This document shows, one piece after another, positions 34,753 to 44,138 of a DNA stretch of 64,000 nt. Under the pieces are notes generated by a model that saw only the letters and a program-made list of their open reading frames with translations, ran no database searches and was not told the origin of the DNA. The position numbers and the translations under genes were made by a program. Numbering within the stretch: the stretch's first letter is position 1; the number at the start of each line of letters is the position of its first letter. Location of the stretch: assembly GCF_019510245.1 (NCBI RefSeq), contig NZ_JAEKKT010000123.1:1-64000 (forward strand), in the 5' to 3' direction. This DNA is from Streptomyces sp. (lineage in GTDB: Bacteria > Actinomycetota > Actinomycetes > Streptomycetales > Streptomycetaceae).

Positions 34753-35555
34753 CCCCCTGGCGCTGGGCCGTCCTAGGCCTTGCCGCCCTCTACTTCCTGG
34801 TCCCGCTGGGCGCCTCCGTCGTCTTCACGGTCGACGTGCCCGGCCAGGGCGTCACCTTCGACGCCTACACCCAGATCCTGTCCGCCGACGGGTTCGGGTC
34901 CAGCCTGCTGCTCTCGCTGGAGCTGGCGGTCGCGACCATCGCCGTCGTGCTGCTGCTGATGGTGCCCGCCGTGGTCGCCCTGCGGCTCGGCGCGCCCAGG
35001 CTGCGTCCGGTGGTCGAGATCGTCTGCTCGCTGCCCCTGGTGGTGCCGCCGATCGCGTTCGTCGCCGGCATCGTGACCGTGCTCAAGTGGGGCCCCGACC
35101 ACCTCTCCCGGACCCCGCTGTTCGAGACGTTCGTCGCCGTCCAGAACCCGAGCTTCCCGGTCGTCCTGGTCCTCGCCTACGTCGTGATGGCGCTGCCCTT
35201 CGTCTACCGGGCGCTGGACGCCGGGCTGCGCGCGATCGACGTGCGCACCCTCGTCGAGGCCGCCCGCAGCTGCGGTGCCAACTGGCCGCAGGCCCTCGTC
35301 CGGGCCGTCCTGCCCAACCTGCGCGGGGCGCTGCTCAACGCGGCCTTCCTCACGCTGGCCCTGGTGCTCGGCGAGTTCACCGTCGCCCGGCTGCTCGGCT
35401 TCGAGCCGTTCGCCGTGTGGATCTACGACGTCGGCGGCTCGCAGGCCCAGATGTCCGTCGCCGTCTCCGTGCTCAGTCTCCTGGTGACCTGGGCCCTGCT
35501 CCTCGCGCTCGCCGGTGCCGGCGGCCGTGACCGATCCGCTTCCTCCCGGGGATGA
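34737..35555 (+). CDS. ABC transporter permease
   Basis: The 272-residue protein has about six transmembrane helices and the EAA loop VEAARSCGANWPQALVRAVL. It starts 16 bases inside the previous permease gene, so translation is coupled, and its end overlaps the ATPase start. Together the two permeases form a heterodimeric pore. Confidence 0.9.
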   Translation: MARRLTPWRWAVLGLAALYFLVPLGASVVFTVDVPGQGVTFDAYTQILSADGFGSSLLLSLELAVATIAVVLLLMVPAVVALRLGAPRLRPVVEIVCSLPLVVPPIAFVAGIVTVLKWGPDHLSRTPLFETFVAVQNPSFPVVLVLAYVVMALPFVYRALDAGLRAIDVRTLVEAARSCGANWPQALVRAVLPNLRGALLNAAFLTLALVLGEFTVARLLGFEPFAVWIYDVGGSQAQMSVAVSVLSLLVTWALLLALAGAGGRDRSASSRG

Positions 35556-36628
35556 CACACACCATGACCACCGCCACCCTTGAGAAGGCCGCGACCGTCG
35601 AGTTCCGGTCGCTGCGGCGCGAGTTCGGCGCCACCGTCGCCCTCGACGGACTCGACCTGACCGTACAGCCGGGGGAGTTCCTGGCGCTGCTCGGCCCGTC
35701 CGGCTGCGGCAAGACCACCGCGCTGCGCATGCTCGCCGGCTTCGAACACCCCGACTCCGGCGCCGTGCTCGTGGACGGCGAGGACGTCACCCACGTCCCG
35801 GCCCACCGCCGGGACGCCGGGATGGTCTTCCAGTCGTACAGCCTCTTCCCGCATCTCAACGCCGTCGACAACGTGGCCTTCGGCCTGCGCATGCGCAAGG
35901 TGCGCACGAGTGAACGGCGGGCGCGCGCCGCCGAGTTGCTGGAGCTGGTCGGGCTCGGCGACAAGGGGGAGCGGTTCCCCCACCAGCTCTCCGGCGGCCA
36001 GCAGCAGCGCATCGCACTGGCCCGCGCCCTCGCCCTGCGGCCCCGGGTGCTCCTCCTCGACGAGCCGCTGTCGGCCCTGGACGCCAAGGTCCGGCTGTCG
36101 CTCCGCGAGGAGATCCGCCGCCTCCAGCAGGAACTCGGCATCACCACCCTCTTCGTGACGCACGATCAGGAGGAGGCGCTGTCCGTCGCCGACCGGGTCG
36201 CCGTGATGCGCGCCGGGCGGCTCGAACAGTGCGCCGAACCCGCCGAGTTGTACGGCCGCCCGGCCACCGCCTTCGTCGCCGAGTTCGTCGGCACGATGAG
36301 CCGGATCCCGGGGACGGTCAAGGACGGCACCGTCGAGGTGCTCGGGCAGCGGCTGCCGGTCGACGGGCAGGCGCCGGGCGCGGGCGAGGCCGACGTGCTC
36401 GTGCGGCCCGAGGCGCTCCGGGTGCGCGCGGACGCCGCCGGCACGGCCGTCGTCGTCGCCACCGCCTTCCTCGGCGCGGTCGTCCGGGTCACCGTACGGC
36501 TTGCCGACGGCACCGAGGCCAAGGCCGACCTGCCCGCCCACGAGGCCGCCGAACTGGGGGCCGGATCCGCCGTGAGCGTGTCGCTGCCCGAGCGTCCGGT
36601 GCTCGTGGCGCCCCGCGTCCAGAAGTGA
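35552..36628 (+). CDS. ABC transporter ATP-binding protein
   Basis: The 358-residue ATPase shows Walker A GPSGCGKTT, signature LSGGQQQRIALARAL, Walker B VLLLDEPLSALD and the switch His in FVTHDQEEA, then a C-terminal TOBE domain of the PotA/FbpC/PhnT class. The ATG at 35552 overlaps the permease stop; an ATG four codons later is possible. Confidence 0.93.
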   Translation: MTHTMTTATLEKAATVEFRSLRREFGATVALDGLDLTVQPGEFLALLGPSGCGKTTALRMLAGFEHPDSGAVLVDGEDVTHVPAHRRDAGMVFQSYSLFPHLNAVDNVAFGLRMRKVRTSERRARAAELLELVGLGDKGERFPHQLSGGQQQRIALARALALRPRVLLLDEPLSALDAKVRLSLREEIRRLQQELGITTLFVTHDQEEALSVADRVAVMRAGRLEQCAEPAELYGRPATAFVAEFVGTMSRIPGTVKDGTVEVLGQRLPVDGQAPGAGEADVLVRPEALRVRADAAGTAVVVATAFLGAVVRVTVRLADGTEAKADLPAHEAAELGAGSAVSVSLPERPVLVAPRVQK

Positions 36629-36671
36629 CGCTTCCCGAAGTCCCGCCCCCCACGTGAGGAATGACAACAAC

Positions 36672-38123
36672 GTGACCCCCCACCCACGACTCCCGCTTCA
36701 GGCCGTCCTGTTCGACATGGACGGAACGCTCGTCGACACCGAGCGACTGTGGTGGGAGGCGGTGGAACAGGTCGCCGGGCGGCCGCTCACCGAGGCCGAC
36801 GAGCCGGACGTGCTCGGCCGGCCGGTGGAGCACACCGCCGGCTGGCTCGCCGCCGCCACGGGCCGGCCGGCCGCGGAACTCGCGGCCGGGCTGCACCGGG
36901 AGTTCGCGGACCGCGTCCGCACCGGCATCGTGCCCCGCCCCGGCGCCCTCGACCTGCTGGACGCGCTGGCCGCGGCCGGCGTCCCCACCGCCCTGGTCAC
37001 CGCATCCCCGCGCGCGGTCGCCGACCTCGTGCTCGACGCCCTCGGCGCCGGCCGGTTCGCCGCCTCCGTCACCGCCGACGACACCGGGCGCACCAAGCCC
37101 GCCCCCGACCCGTACCTGGCCGCCTGCCGGGCGCTCGGCGTCGACCCGGCCGCCTGCGTGGCCGTCGAGGACACCGAGACCGGGGTCGCCTCCGCCGAGG
37201 CGGCCGGATGCGCCGTGCTGGCCGTCCCCTCGCTCGCGCCGATCGCCGGTGCGCCCGGCCGGACCGTCCGTGACACGCTGGTCGGGGTCACCCCGAGGGA
37301 GCTGAGCGAGATGGCCCTACCGGAACTCCGCGTGATGTCCTGGAACCTCTGGCTCGGCGGCAGCCGGATCGACGACCACCGGGCCAAGCAGCTCAAGGCG
37401 ATCATGGACGCGGGCGCGGACGTCGTCGGCCTCCAGGAGACCGCCGGGTCCAGCGCGCGCGAACTCGCCGAGGCCCTCGGCTGGCACCACCACACCGCGG
37501 GCGAGAACCTCGGGATCATCAGCCGCTTCCCGGTCACCGCCCGCCTCGGCGACCCGGACGTCGGCTTCTACGGCGCCGCCGGGGTGCGGATCGCCGTCCG
37601 CCCCGGCCGCGAGGTCGAGATCTGGACCGCGCACCTGCACTACACGCCCTATGGCCCCTACGAGTTCCACTTCGACGGGCTCGGCGCCGACCGGCTGGTC
37701 GCCCACGAGGAGGTGCGGCTCGGGCAGATGCGCGAGACCCTGCGCCGGATCGGGGACACGGACGTACCGGTGGTGCTCGTCGGGGACTTCAACTGCCCGT
37801 CGCACCTGGACTGGCCGGCGGTCGAGTGGCCGGTGACCAAGGCCGCGGAGGAGGCCGGGTTCCGCGACTCCTACCGCGAGGCGCACCCGGACCCGGCCGC
37901 GGCGCCCGGCCACACCTGGTCGCCGATCCACCCCGTCCACGAGGACGGCAGCGGGCGGCCCGAACCCCAGGACCGGATCGACTACGTGCTGCACAGGGGG
38001 CTGCGCGTGCTCGACTCCCGGACCTGGGTCACCGGCACTCCGGCGCCCTGGCCCGAGGTGGCGGGCAACGACTGGCCCTCCGACCACGCGGCCGTCGTCA
38101 CCGCGTTCGCCGTCGAGCCCTAG
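36672..38123 (+). CDS. HAD phosphatase - endonuclease/exonuclease/phosphatase fusion protein
   Basis: This 483-residue chain joins two hydrolases. Residues 1-205 are a HAD enzyme of beta-phosphoglucomutase type (nucleophile motif FDMDGTLVDTE, then TASPR and KPAPDPYLAA). Residues 215-483 are a metal-dependent EEP domain (MSWNLWLGG, LQETAG, VGDFNCPSHLDW, SDHAAVV), the fold of phosphodiesterases such as sphingomyelinases. No stop separates them, though an internal ATG at 37312 could start the EEP part alone. Being last in the importer operon, it could cut a phosphodiester and then dephosphorylate the product. An upstream GTG at 36654 is an alternative start. There is no signal peptide. Confidence 0.85.
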   Translation: MTPHPRLPLQAVLFDMDGTLVDTERLWWEAVEQVAGRPLTEADEPDVLGRPVEHTAGWLAAATGRPAAELAAGLHREFADRVRTGIVPRPGALDLLDALAAAGVPTALVTASPRAVADLVLDALGAGRFAASVTADDTGRTKPAPDPYLAACRALGVDPAACVAVEDTETGVASAEAAGCAVLAVPSLAPIAGAPGRTVRDTLVGVTPRELSEMALPELRVMSWNLWLGGSRIDDHRAKQLKAIMDAGADVVGLQETAGSSARELAEALGWHHHTAGENLGIISRFPVTARLGDPDVGFYGAAGVRIAVRPGREVEIWTAHLHYTPYGPYEFHFDGLGADRLVAHEEVRLGQMRETLRRIGDTDVPVVLVGDFNCPSHLDWPAVEWPVTKAAEEAGFRDSYREAHPDPAAAPGHTWSPIHPVHEDGSGRPEPQDRIDYVLHRGLRVLDSRTWVTGTPAPWPEVAGNDWPSDHAAVVTAFAVEP

Positions 38124-38219
38124 CCGGGGTTACCCGGGGCAACCATTGCGGTCGGGGTGACGATCCCGTAGGTTGTGCGGGCTTCCCCGCTACTCACTGG
38201 TAACACCGGTAGGTAACCC

Positions 38220-40550
38220 ATGCGCTGGCCCGGCCGCCCCACCACCGTCCGTGCGCGGATCGTGGCGCTCGCGCTCGCCCCGGTCGTCGCGCTGACGGCC
38301 CTGTGGAGCTTCGCCATGGTGTCCGTCACCGGCGAACTGCGCGCGCTGATCCGGCTGCAGGCGGTGTACGACGACTTCGGCACCCCCGTCGACACCGCCG
38401 TGGGGCAGATCCAGATCGAACGGCGGCTGTCGGCGGCCTACCTGGGCGGCCGCCCGGACCCGGCGGCCGCCGCCGGCCTGCTAGCCCAGCAGCGGCGCAC
38501 CGACCGGGCGGTGGGCGCCATGCGGGACGCGATCCGGGACGGCGACCGCGGGCGCCTCAGCGACCGGCAGCGCGAGGCGCTCGACGCGATGGTCACCGCC
38601 ACCGGCGGACTGGAGAAGCTGCGCGGTCAGGTGCTGTCCCGGAAGATCTCCTGGGACGGCGCCGTCGCCGGCTACAGCGCCCTCGTGGAGCCCGGCTTCG
38701 ACGTCGAGTCCGCCCTCACCGCGCTCCAGGCCGGACAGCTGGCCCGGGAGTCCCAGGTCGTCGTCGAGCTGGTGCGGGTACGCGAGTTCGTCTCGCGCGA
38801 GGACGCCCTGGTCGCCGGGGCGCGGGCCGCCGGACGGCTCACCGACGGGCAGTACGACACCCTCACCGCGACCGTCGAGGACCGGCGGGTTTTCCAGCGC
38901 ACCTACGTCCCCGACCTGCCGCGGGACTCACGGGCACTGTTCGAGACGTTCCAGCGCGGCGCGCTGTACCGCTCACTGGTGCGCGGCGAGGACGCGCTGC
39001 TGCGGGCGGGTGCGGACCGGGCCGGTGCGGCCGTCGCCGCGGACAGCTGGCGGGCGACCACCGACCGGGCCGTCAAGCAGTACATGCTGCTGTGCACGCA
39101 CTCCGCCGAGAACTCCGCGGCTCGCGGACGTGCCTTCGCCTACCGGGAGTTGGCGAAGGCGGCGGTCGTCGGCGCGGCCGGGCTCGCGGCGGTGGGCCTG
39201 TCACTGTGGTTCGCGGTGCGCGGGGCGCGCCGCATCTCGCGCCGCCTGGAGCTCCTGCGGGACGCGGCCGACCTGCTGACCGCACGCCAACTGCCGGCCC
39301 TCATGGAGCGGTTGAGCGCCGGTGCGGACGTGGACGCGGTCGCCGAGGCACCGCCGCTGGCCGCCGGGGAGGCCGGGGACGACGAGATCGGGGACGTCGG
39401 CCGGTCGTTCAACCGGGCGCGACTGGCCGCGGTCGAGGCCGCGATCAGGCAGGCCACGCTGCGCCGGGGCCTGTTCGCGGTCCTTCTCAACATCGCCCGC
39501 CGCAACCAGGCGCTCGTCCACCGCCAGCTGAAACTCGTCGACACACTCGAACGGCGCACCGACGACCCGGCCGTCCTGCGCGAGCTGTTCCGCATCGACC
39601 ACCTCACCACCCGGATGCGCCGGCACGCGGAGAGCCTGATCATCCTCTCCGGCGCGACCCCCGGGCGGCGCTGGCGGCGGCCCGTGCCGGTCGCCGACGT
39701 GGTGTCCTCGGCGGTCGGCGAGATCGAGGACTACCCGCGGGTCGTGGTGCCGCCGATGCCCGAGGTGGGCGTGGCCGCCGACGCCGTCGCCGATGTCGTG
39801 CACCTGCTCGCCGAGCTCCTGGAGAACGCCACGGTGTTCTCGCCGCCCCACACCCAGGTGACCCTGCGCACCGGCCGGGTCGGCCACGGCTTCACCGTGG
39901 AGATCGACGACCGGGGCCTCGGCCTCGACGCGGAGCAGCTCTCCGAGGCCCGCCGCACCCTCACCGACCCCGACGCCTTCGACCCGACGCGCCACGACCG
40001 CCTCGGCCTCTACGTCGTGGGCCGCCTGGCCGCCCGGCACGGCATCGGCGTGACCCTGCGGGAGTCGCCGTACGGGGGGACGACGGCGGTGGTGCTGCTG
40101 CCGGGGACGGTGCTCGCCGAGGTGGAGCCGGAGGGCGGCCGACGGGACGGGGAGCGAGGAGCACGGCCGGCGTCGGCGGAGGAGCGTGGACACCCGCCGG
40201 CGGCGGAGGAGCTCGGGGACCGGTCGGCGGCGGAGGAGCTCGGGGACCGGTCGGCGGCGGCGGTCGGTGTGCTGTCGCCGGCCGGTCCGGGGCGGTCCGG
40301 GACCTCGGCTCCCGGCACGGGCCCGCCCCCGCCCCCGGCCCTGCCCACCCGCACCCGTCAGGCCTCCCTCGCCCCCGGGCTGCGCGCGGAGCGGGCTCCC
40401 GGCGAGGCGCGTGATCTGGACGCCGACGAGATGCGGGCCGTCTTCGGAGCCTTCCAGCGCGGCCTGGACCGGGGGCGCCGAGGACTGCCGACCGGCCCCG
40501 ACGAGCCGGACCACACCGAGGAAGGGACCCGTGCCGACGATGACCAGTGA
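38220..40550 (+). CDS. cvnA: Conservon sensor-kinase-like protein (CvnA type)
   Basis: The 776-residue membrane protein has a helix at about residues 11-35, an extracytoplasmic nitrate/nitrite-sensing (NIT-like) helical domain, a second helix near residues 315-335, a HAMP-like linker and a HATPase_c domain (ELLENATVF N-box, DDRGLGLD G-box). No phospho-acceptor His box of a normal kinase is evident. The C-terminal tail is Pro/Ala-rich and contains a 27-bp tandem duplication (AAEELGDRS twice, about 40201-40254). CvnA proteins head four-gene conservons that work with a small GTPase. Confidence 0.9.
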   Translation: MRWPGRPTTVRARIVALALAPVVALTALWSFAMVSVTGELRALIRLQAVYDDFGTPVDTAVGQIQIERRLSAAYLGGRPDPAAAAGLLAQQRRTDRAVGAMRDAIRDGDRGRLSDRQREALDAMVTATGGLEKLRGQVLSRKISWDGAVAGYSALVEPGFDVESALTALQAGQLARESQVVVELVRVREFVSREDALVAGARAAGRLTDGQYDTLTATVEDRRVFQRTYVPDLPRDSRALFETFQRGALYRSLVRGEDALLRAGADRAGAAVAADSWRATTDRAVKQYMLLCTHSAENSAARGRAFAYRELAKAAVVGAAGLAAVGLSLWFAVRGARRISRRLELLRDAADLLTARQLPALMERLSAGADVDAVAEAPPLAAGEAGDDEIGDVGRSFNRARLAAVEAAIRQATLRRGLFAVLLNIARRNQALVHRQLKLVDTLERRTDDPAVLRELFRIDHLTTRMRRHAESLIILSGATPGRRWRRPVPVADVVSSAVGEIEDYPRVVVPPMPEVGVAADAVADVVHLLAELLENATVFSPPHTQVTLRTGRVGHGFTVEIDDRGLGLDAEQLSEARRTLTDPDAFDPTRHDRLGLYVVGRLAARHGIGVTLRESPYGGTTAVVLLPGTVLAEVEPEGGRRDGERGARPASAEERGHPPAAEELGDRSAAEELGDRSAAAVGVLSPAGPGRSGTSAPGTGPPPPPALPTRTRQASLAPGLRAERAPGEARDLDADEMRAVFGAFQRGLDRGRRGLPTGPDEPDHTEEGTRADDDQ

Positions 40551-41031
40551 CGACCAGCCCCAGCAGCCCGGACCGGCCGCCGCCTCGGACCCGACTGCCG
40601 TCCCCGGCTCACGGCCCGCAGCCGGCCAAGGGCCCGCCGCCCGGCCGGGCAGCGACCTCGGCTGGCTGCTCGACGACCTCGTCGCCCGGACCGATCACGT
40701 CCGGGAGGCCGTGCTGCTCACCGCGGACGGGCTGCCGCTCAGCCACTCCGAGGGGATGCGGCGGCGGGACATCGAGCACCTCGCGGCCGTCTGCTCCGGG
40801 TTCCACAGCCTGGCCCGCTCGGCGGGGGACCGGTTCGGCGCCGGGGAGGTGCGGCAGACCATGGTGATGCTCGACGACGCCTACCTCTTCGTCACCCCGG
40901 CCGGGCACGGCAGCCGGCTCGCCGTCCTCAGCGACGTCCGCACCGACGTCGGCCAGCTGGCCCACGAGATGGCACTGCTCGTCCGCCGCCTCGGCCGGCA
41001 CCTCGACGCGACCGCGCGCTCCACCCCCTGA
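40531..41031 (+). CDS. cvnB: Roadblock/LC7-domain protein (CvnB type)
   Basis: The 166-residue protein has a disordered, Pro/Ala-rich N terminus (about 40 residues) and a roadblock/LC7 domain (LGWLLDDLVARTDHVREAVL). CvnB acts as the GTPase-activating partner in conservons. The GTG at 40531 has GAGG nine bases upstream and overlaps cvnA by 20 bases; an ATG nine bases later is an alternative. Confidence 0.9.
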   Translation: MPTMTSDDQPQQPGPAAASDPTAVPGSRPAAGQGPAARPGSDLGWLLDDLVARTDHVREAVLLTADGLPLSHSEGMRRRDIEHLAAVCSGFHSLARSAGDRFGAGEVRQTMVMLDDAYLFVTPAGHGSRLAVLSDVRTDVGQLAHEMALLVRRLGRHLDATARSTP

Positions 41032-41038
41032 TCCTCCG

Positions 41039-41425
41039 GTGAGCGACGAGCACTGGTACGAGGACGAGACCGGCTCCCTGGTCCGCCCCTACACCGTGAC
41101 CCGGGGCCGTACCGAGCCCTCCGGGAAGCACACCATCGACCTGATGTCCCAGGTCACGGCCGTGGACCCGGGAGCGGACGCGAACCGGCCGGAGGTCGAC
41201 CACGCCCGCGCCGCGCTGCTCGCCCTGGTGCGCCGCGGGGCCCGCCCCGTCGTCGAGCTCGCCGCGGACGCCGACCTGCCGCTCACGGTCGTACGCGTAC
41301 TGCTCGCCGATCTCGCCGAGGCCGGGCTGGTCGGCATCCAGGAGCCGCGCCGGCTGGAACCGACGGGTCCCGCCGCCGACCCCGAGCTGCTGAAGGTGAT
41401 CGTGGAGCGGCTGCGGGAGCTGTGA
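41039..41425 (+). CDS. cvnC: DUF742 protein (CvnC type)
   Basis: The 128-residue DUF742 protein is a predicted winged-helix-like domain (LVRPYTVTRGRTEP, then LPLTVVRVLLADLAEAGLV). It is the third conservon member, starting seven bases after cvnB. A cvnD GTPase normally overlaps its end, but here the next gene is an amidohydrolase 147 bases away, so the conservon is incomplete. Confidence 0.9.
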   Translation: MSDEHWYEDETGSLVRPYTVTRGRTEPSGKHTIDLMSQVTAVDPGADANRPEVDHARAALLALVRRGARPVVELAADADLPLTVVRVLLADLAEAGLVGIQEPRRLEPTGPAADPELLKVIVERLREL

Positions 41426-41572
41426 CCCCGCGCAACGAATCGCCACCGGACCCCTGTCCCACGCAACGAACCGCGCGGCCACGCGCAACGGCTCCTCCTT
41501 GTCCGGTCCGGCCCGCCGACCGTACGGTCTAAGTGACCCCCAGACCTCCTTCCGTACCCGGTGAGGACCCGC

Positions 41573-42361
41573 ATGCGCACCGCCCTGCTCCAGAGCTCCG
41601 GCCGCCCCGGCTCGACCGTCGAGAACCTCAAGGTGCTCGACGAGGCCGCCGGCCGGGCCGCCGCCGCGGGCGCCGCGCTGCTCGTCGCCCCGGAGATGTT
41701 CCTCACCGGCTACGCGATCGGCGACGACATCGCCCGCCTCGCCGAGCCGGCCGACGGCGACAGCGCGGACGCGATCGCCGAGCTGGCCCACCGGCACGGC
41801 CTGGCGATCACCTACGGCTACCCGGAGCGCGACGGCGACCGCGTCCACAACTCCGCCCAGCTGATCTCCGCCGACGGCACCCGGCTAGCGAACTACCGCA
41901 AGTCCCACCTCTTCGGCGGCTTCGAGCGGGACCACTTCACCGCGGGCGACCAGCCGGTGGTCCAGGCACGGCTGGACGGCCTCACCGTCGGGATCATGAT
42001 CTGCTACGACGTGGAGTTCCCGGAGCTGGTCCGCGCCCACGCCCTGGCCGGCACCGACCTGCTGCTGGTCCCGACGGCGAACATGCACCCGTTCGAGATC
42101 GTCGCCGAGTCCATGGTCCCGGTGCGGGCCTGGGAGAACCAGATGTACGTGGCCTACGCCAACCGGGTCGGGCAGGAAGGCGAGTTCGAGTTCTTCGGGC
42201 TCTCCGCGCTGGCCGGACCCGACGGGGTCGCCCGCGCCCGGGCCGGCCGCGCCGAGGAACTCGTCCTCGCCGACCTCGACCCCGCTCTCCTCGCCGCCTC
42301 CCGCGAGGCGAACCCGTACCTGGAGGACCGCCGCCCCGGCCTCTACGGGTCCCTGGCCTGA
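41573..42361 (+). CDS. davA: Nitrilase-family amidase, probable 5-aminopentanamidase (DavA-like)
   Basis: The 262-residue carbon-nitrogen hydrolase has the Glu41-Lys110-Cys144 triad (APEMFLTGY, NYRKSHLFG, IMICYDVEFPE). Its length matches Pseudomonas DavA, and the next gene is a DavB-like lysine monooxygenase, so it probably hydrolyses 5-aminopentanamide to 5-aminovalerate and ammonia. The ATG at 41573 has GAGGA seven bases upstream. Family-level function is certain; the substrate rests on gene pairing. Confidence 0.85.
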   Translation: MRTALLQSSGRPGSTVENLKVLDEAAGRAAAAGAALLVAPEMFLTGYAIGDDIARLAEPADGDSADAIAELAHRHGLAITYGYPERDGDRVHNSAQLISADGTRLANYRKSHLFGGFERDHFTAGDQPVVQARLDGLTVGIMICYDVEFPELVRAHALAGTDLLLVPTANMHPFEIVAESMVPVRAWENQMYVAYANRVGQEGEFEFFGLSALAGPDGVARARAGRAEELVLADLDPALLAASREANPYLEDRRPGLYGSLA

Positions 42362-42413
42362 CCTCCCCCGCCCTTCCTCACACGTTCCGCGTTTCGCAAG
42401 GAGTCCGTACCCC

Positions 42414-44126
42414 ATGACGTCCACGGTGCCCAACGCCGTCGAGCACGCCGACGAGCAGCAGCCGCCGATCACCATGTTCGGCCCGGACTTTCCTTACGCC
42501 TACGACGACTTCCTCGCCCACCCGGCCGGCCTCGGCCAGGTCCCGGCGACCGAGCACGGCACCGAGGTCGCGGTCATCGGCGGCGGTCTGTCCGGCATCG
42601 TGGCCGCGTACGAGCTGATGAAGATGGGCCTGAAGCCGGTCGTCTACGAGGCCGACAAGATCGGCGGCCGGCTGCGGACCGTCGGCTTCGAGGGCTGCGA
42701 CCCCTCGCTGACCGCCGAGATGGGCGCGATGCGCTTCCCGCCCTCCTCCACCGCCCTCCAGCACTACATCGACCTGGTGGGGCTCGAGACCAGGCCGTTC
42801 CCCAACCCGCTGGCGGAGGCGACCCCTTCGACCGTCGTCGACCTCAAGGGCGAGTCCCACTACGCGGAGACGATCGACGACCTGCCGCAGGTCTACCGGG
42901 ACGTCGCCGAAGCCTGGAACAAGTGCCTGGAGGAGGGCGCCGACTTCTCCGACATGAACCGCGCGATGCGCGAGCGGGACGTGCCGCGCATCCGTGAGAT
43001 CTGGTCCCGGCTCGTCGAGAAGCTCGACAACCAGACGTTCTACGGCTTCCTCTGCGACTCCGAGGCCTTCAAGTCCTTCCGGCACCGCGAGATCTTCGGC
43101 CAGGTCGGCTTCGGAACGGGCGGCTGGGACACCGACTTCCCCAACTCCATCCTGGAGATCCTGCGGGTCGTCTACACGGAGGCCGACGACCACCACCGCG
43201 GCATCGTCGGCGGCTCCCAGCAGCTGCCGCTGCGGCTCTGGGAGCGCGAGCCGGAGAAGATCGTGCACTGGGCGTACGGGACGTCGCTCGCGAAGCTGCA
43301 CGAGAACGGCGAGCCCCGTCCGGCCGTGACCCGGCTGCACCGCACCACCGGCAACCGGATCACGGTGACGGACGCGAACGGCGACATCCGCACCTACCAG
43401 GCGGCGATCTTCACCGCCCAGTCCTGGATGCTGCTCTCCAAGATCGCCTGCGACGACTCGCTCTTCCCGATCGACCACTGGACCGCGATCGAGCGCACCC
43501 ACTACATGGAGTCCTCGAAGCTGTTCGTGCCGGTGGACCGGCCCTTCTGGCTGGACAAGGCCGTCGACGACGGGGGAAACCCGACGGGCCGGGACGTCAT
43601 GTCGATGACGCTCACCGACCGGATGACGCGCGGCACCTACCTCCTGGACGACGGCCCGGACAAGCCCGCCGTGATCTGCCTCTCCTACACGTGGTGCGAC
43701 GACAGCCTGAAGTGGCTGCCGCTCTCCGCGCACGAGCGGATGGAGGTCATGCTGAAGTCGCTCGGCGAGATCTACCCGAAGGTCGACATCAGGAAGCACA
43801 TCATCGGCAACCCGGTGACCGTGTCCTGGGAGAACGAGCCGTACTTCATGGGCGCGTTCAAGGCCAACCTGCCCGGCCACTACCGGTACCAGCGGCGCCT
43901 GTTCACGCACTTCGTGCAGGACTCGCTGCCCGCGGACAAGCGGGGCATCTTCCTCGCCGGTGACGACATCTCCTGGACGGCCGGCTGGGCCGAGGGCGCC
44001 GTCCAGACCGCGCTGAACGCGGTCTGGGGCGTCATGCACCACTTCGGCGGAGCCACCGACGCGGCCAACCCCGGCCCCGGCGACGTCTACGACGAGATCG
44101 CACCGGTCGAGCTCCCCGAGGACTGA
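42414..44126 (+). CDS. davB: FAD-dependent L-lysine 2-monooxygenase (DavB-like)
   Basis: The 570-residue flavoprotein has the dinucleotide motif VAVIGGGLSGIVAAYELMK, the GGRLRT motif and a C-terminal FAD-contacting GDDISWTAGWAEGAVQTALN. The opening ITMFGPDFPYAYDDFLAHPA and the FGQVGFGTGGWDTDFPNS stretch closely resemble what I recall of Pseudomonas DavB, which oxidatively decarboxylates lysine to 5-aminopentanamide. It forms an operon with davA 52 bases upstream. Other amino-acid monooxygenases of the family (Trp, Phe) are less likely. Confidence 0.87.
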   Translation: MTSTVPNAVEHADEQQPPITMFGPDFPYAYDDFLAHPAGLGQVPATEHGTEVAVIGGGLSGIVAAYELMKMGLKPVVYEADKIGGRLRTVGFEGCDPSLTAEMGAMRFPPSSTALQHYIDLVGLETRPFPNPLAEATPSTVVDLKGESHYAETIDDLPQVYRDVAEAWNKCLEEGADFSDMNRAMRERDVPRIREIWSRLVEKLDNQTFYGFLCDSEAFKSFRHREIFGQVGFGTGGWDTDFPNSILEILRVVYTEADDHHRGIVGGSQQLPLRLWEREPEKIVHWAYGTSLAKLHENGEPRPAVTRLHRTTGNRITVTDANGDIRTYQAAIFTAQSWMLLSKIACDDSLFPIDHWTAIERTHYMESSKLFVPVDRPFWLDKAVDDGGNPTGRDVMSMTLTDRMTRGTYLLDDGPDKPAVICLSYTWCDDSLKWLPLSAHERMEVMLKSLGEIYPKVDIRKHIIGNPVTVSWENEPYFMGAFKANLPGHYRYQRRLFTHFVQDSLPADKRGIFLAGDDISWTAGWAEGAVQTALNAVWGVMHHFGGATDAANPGPGDVYDEIAPVELPED

Positions 44127-44138
44127 ACGGGTCGGAAG

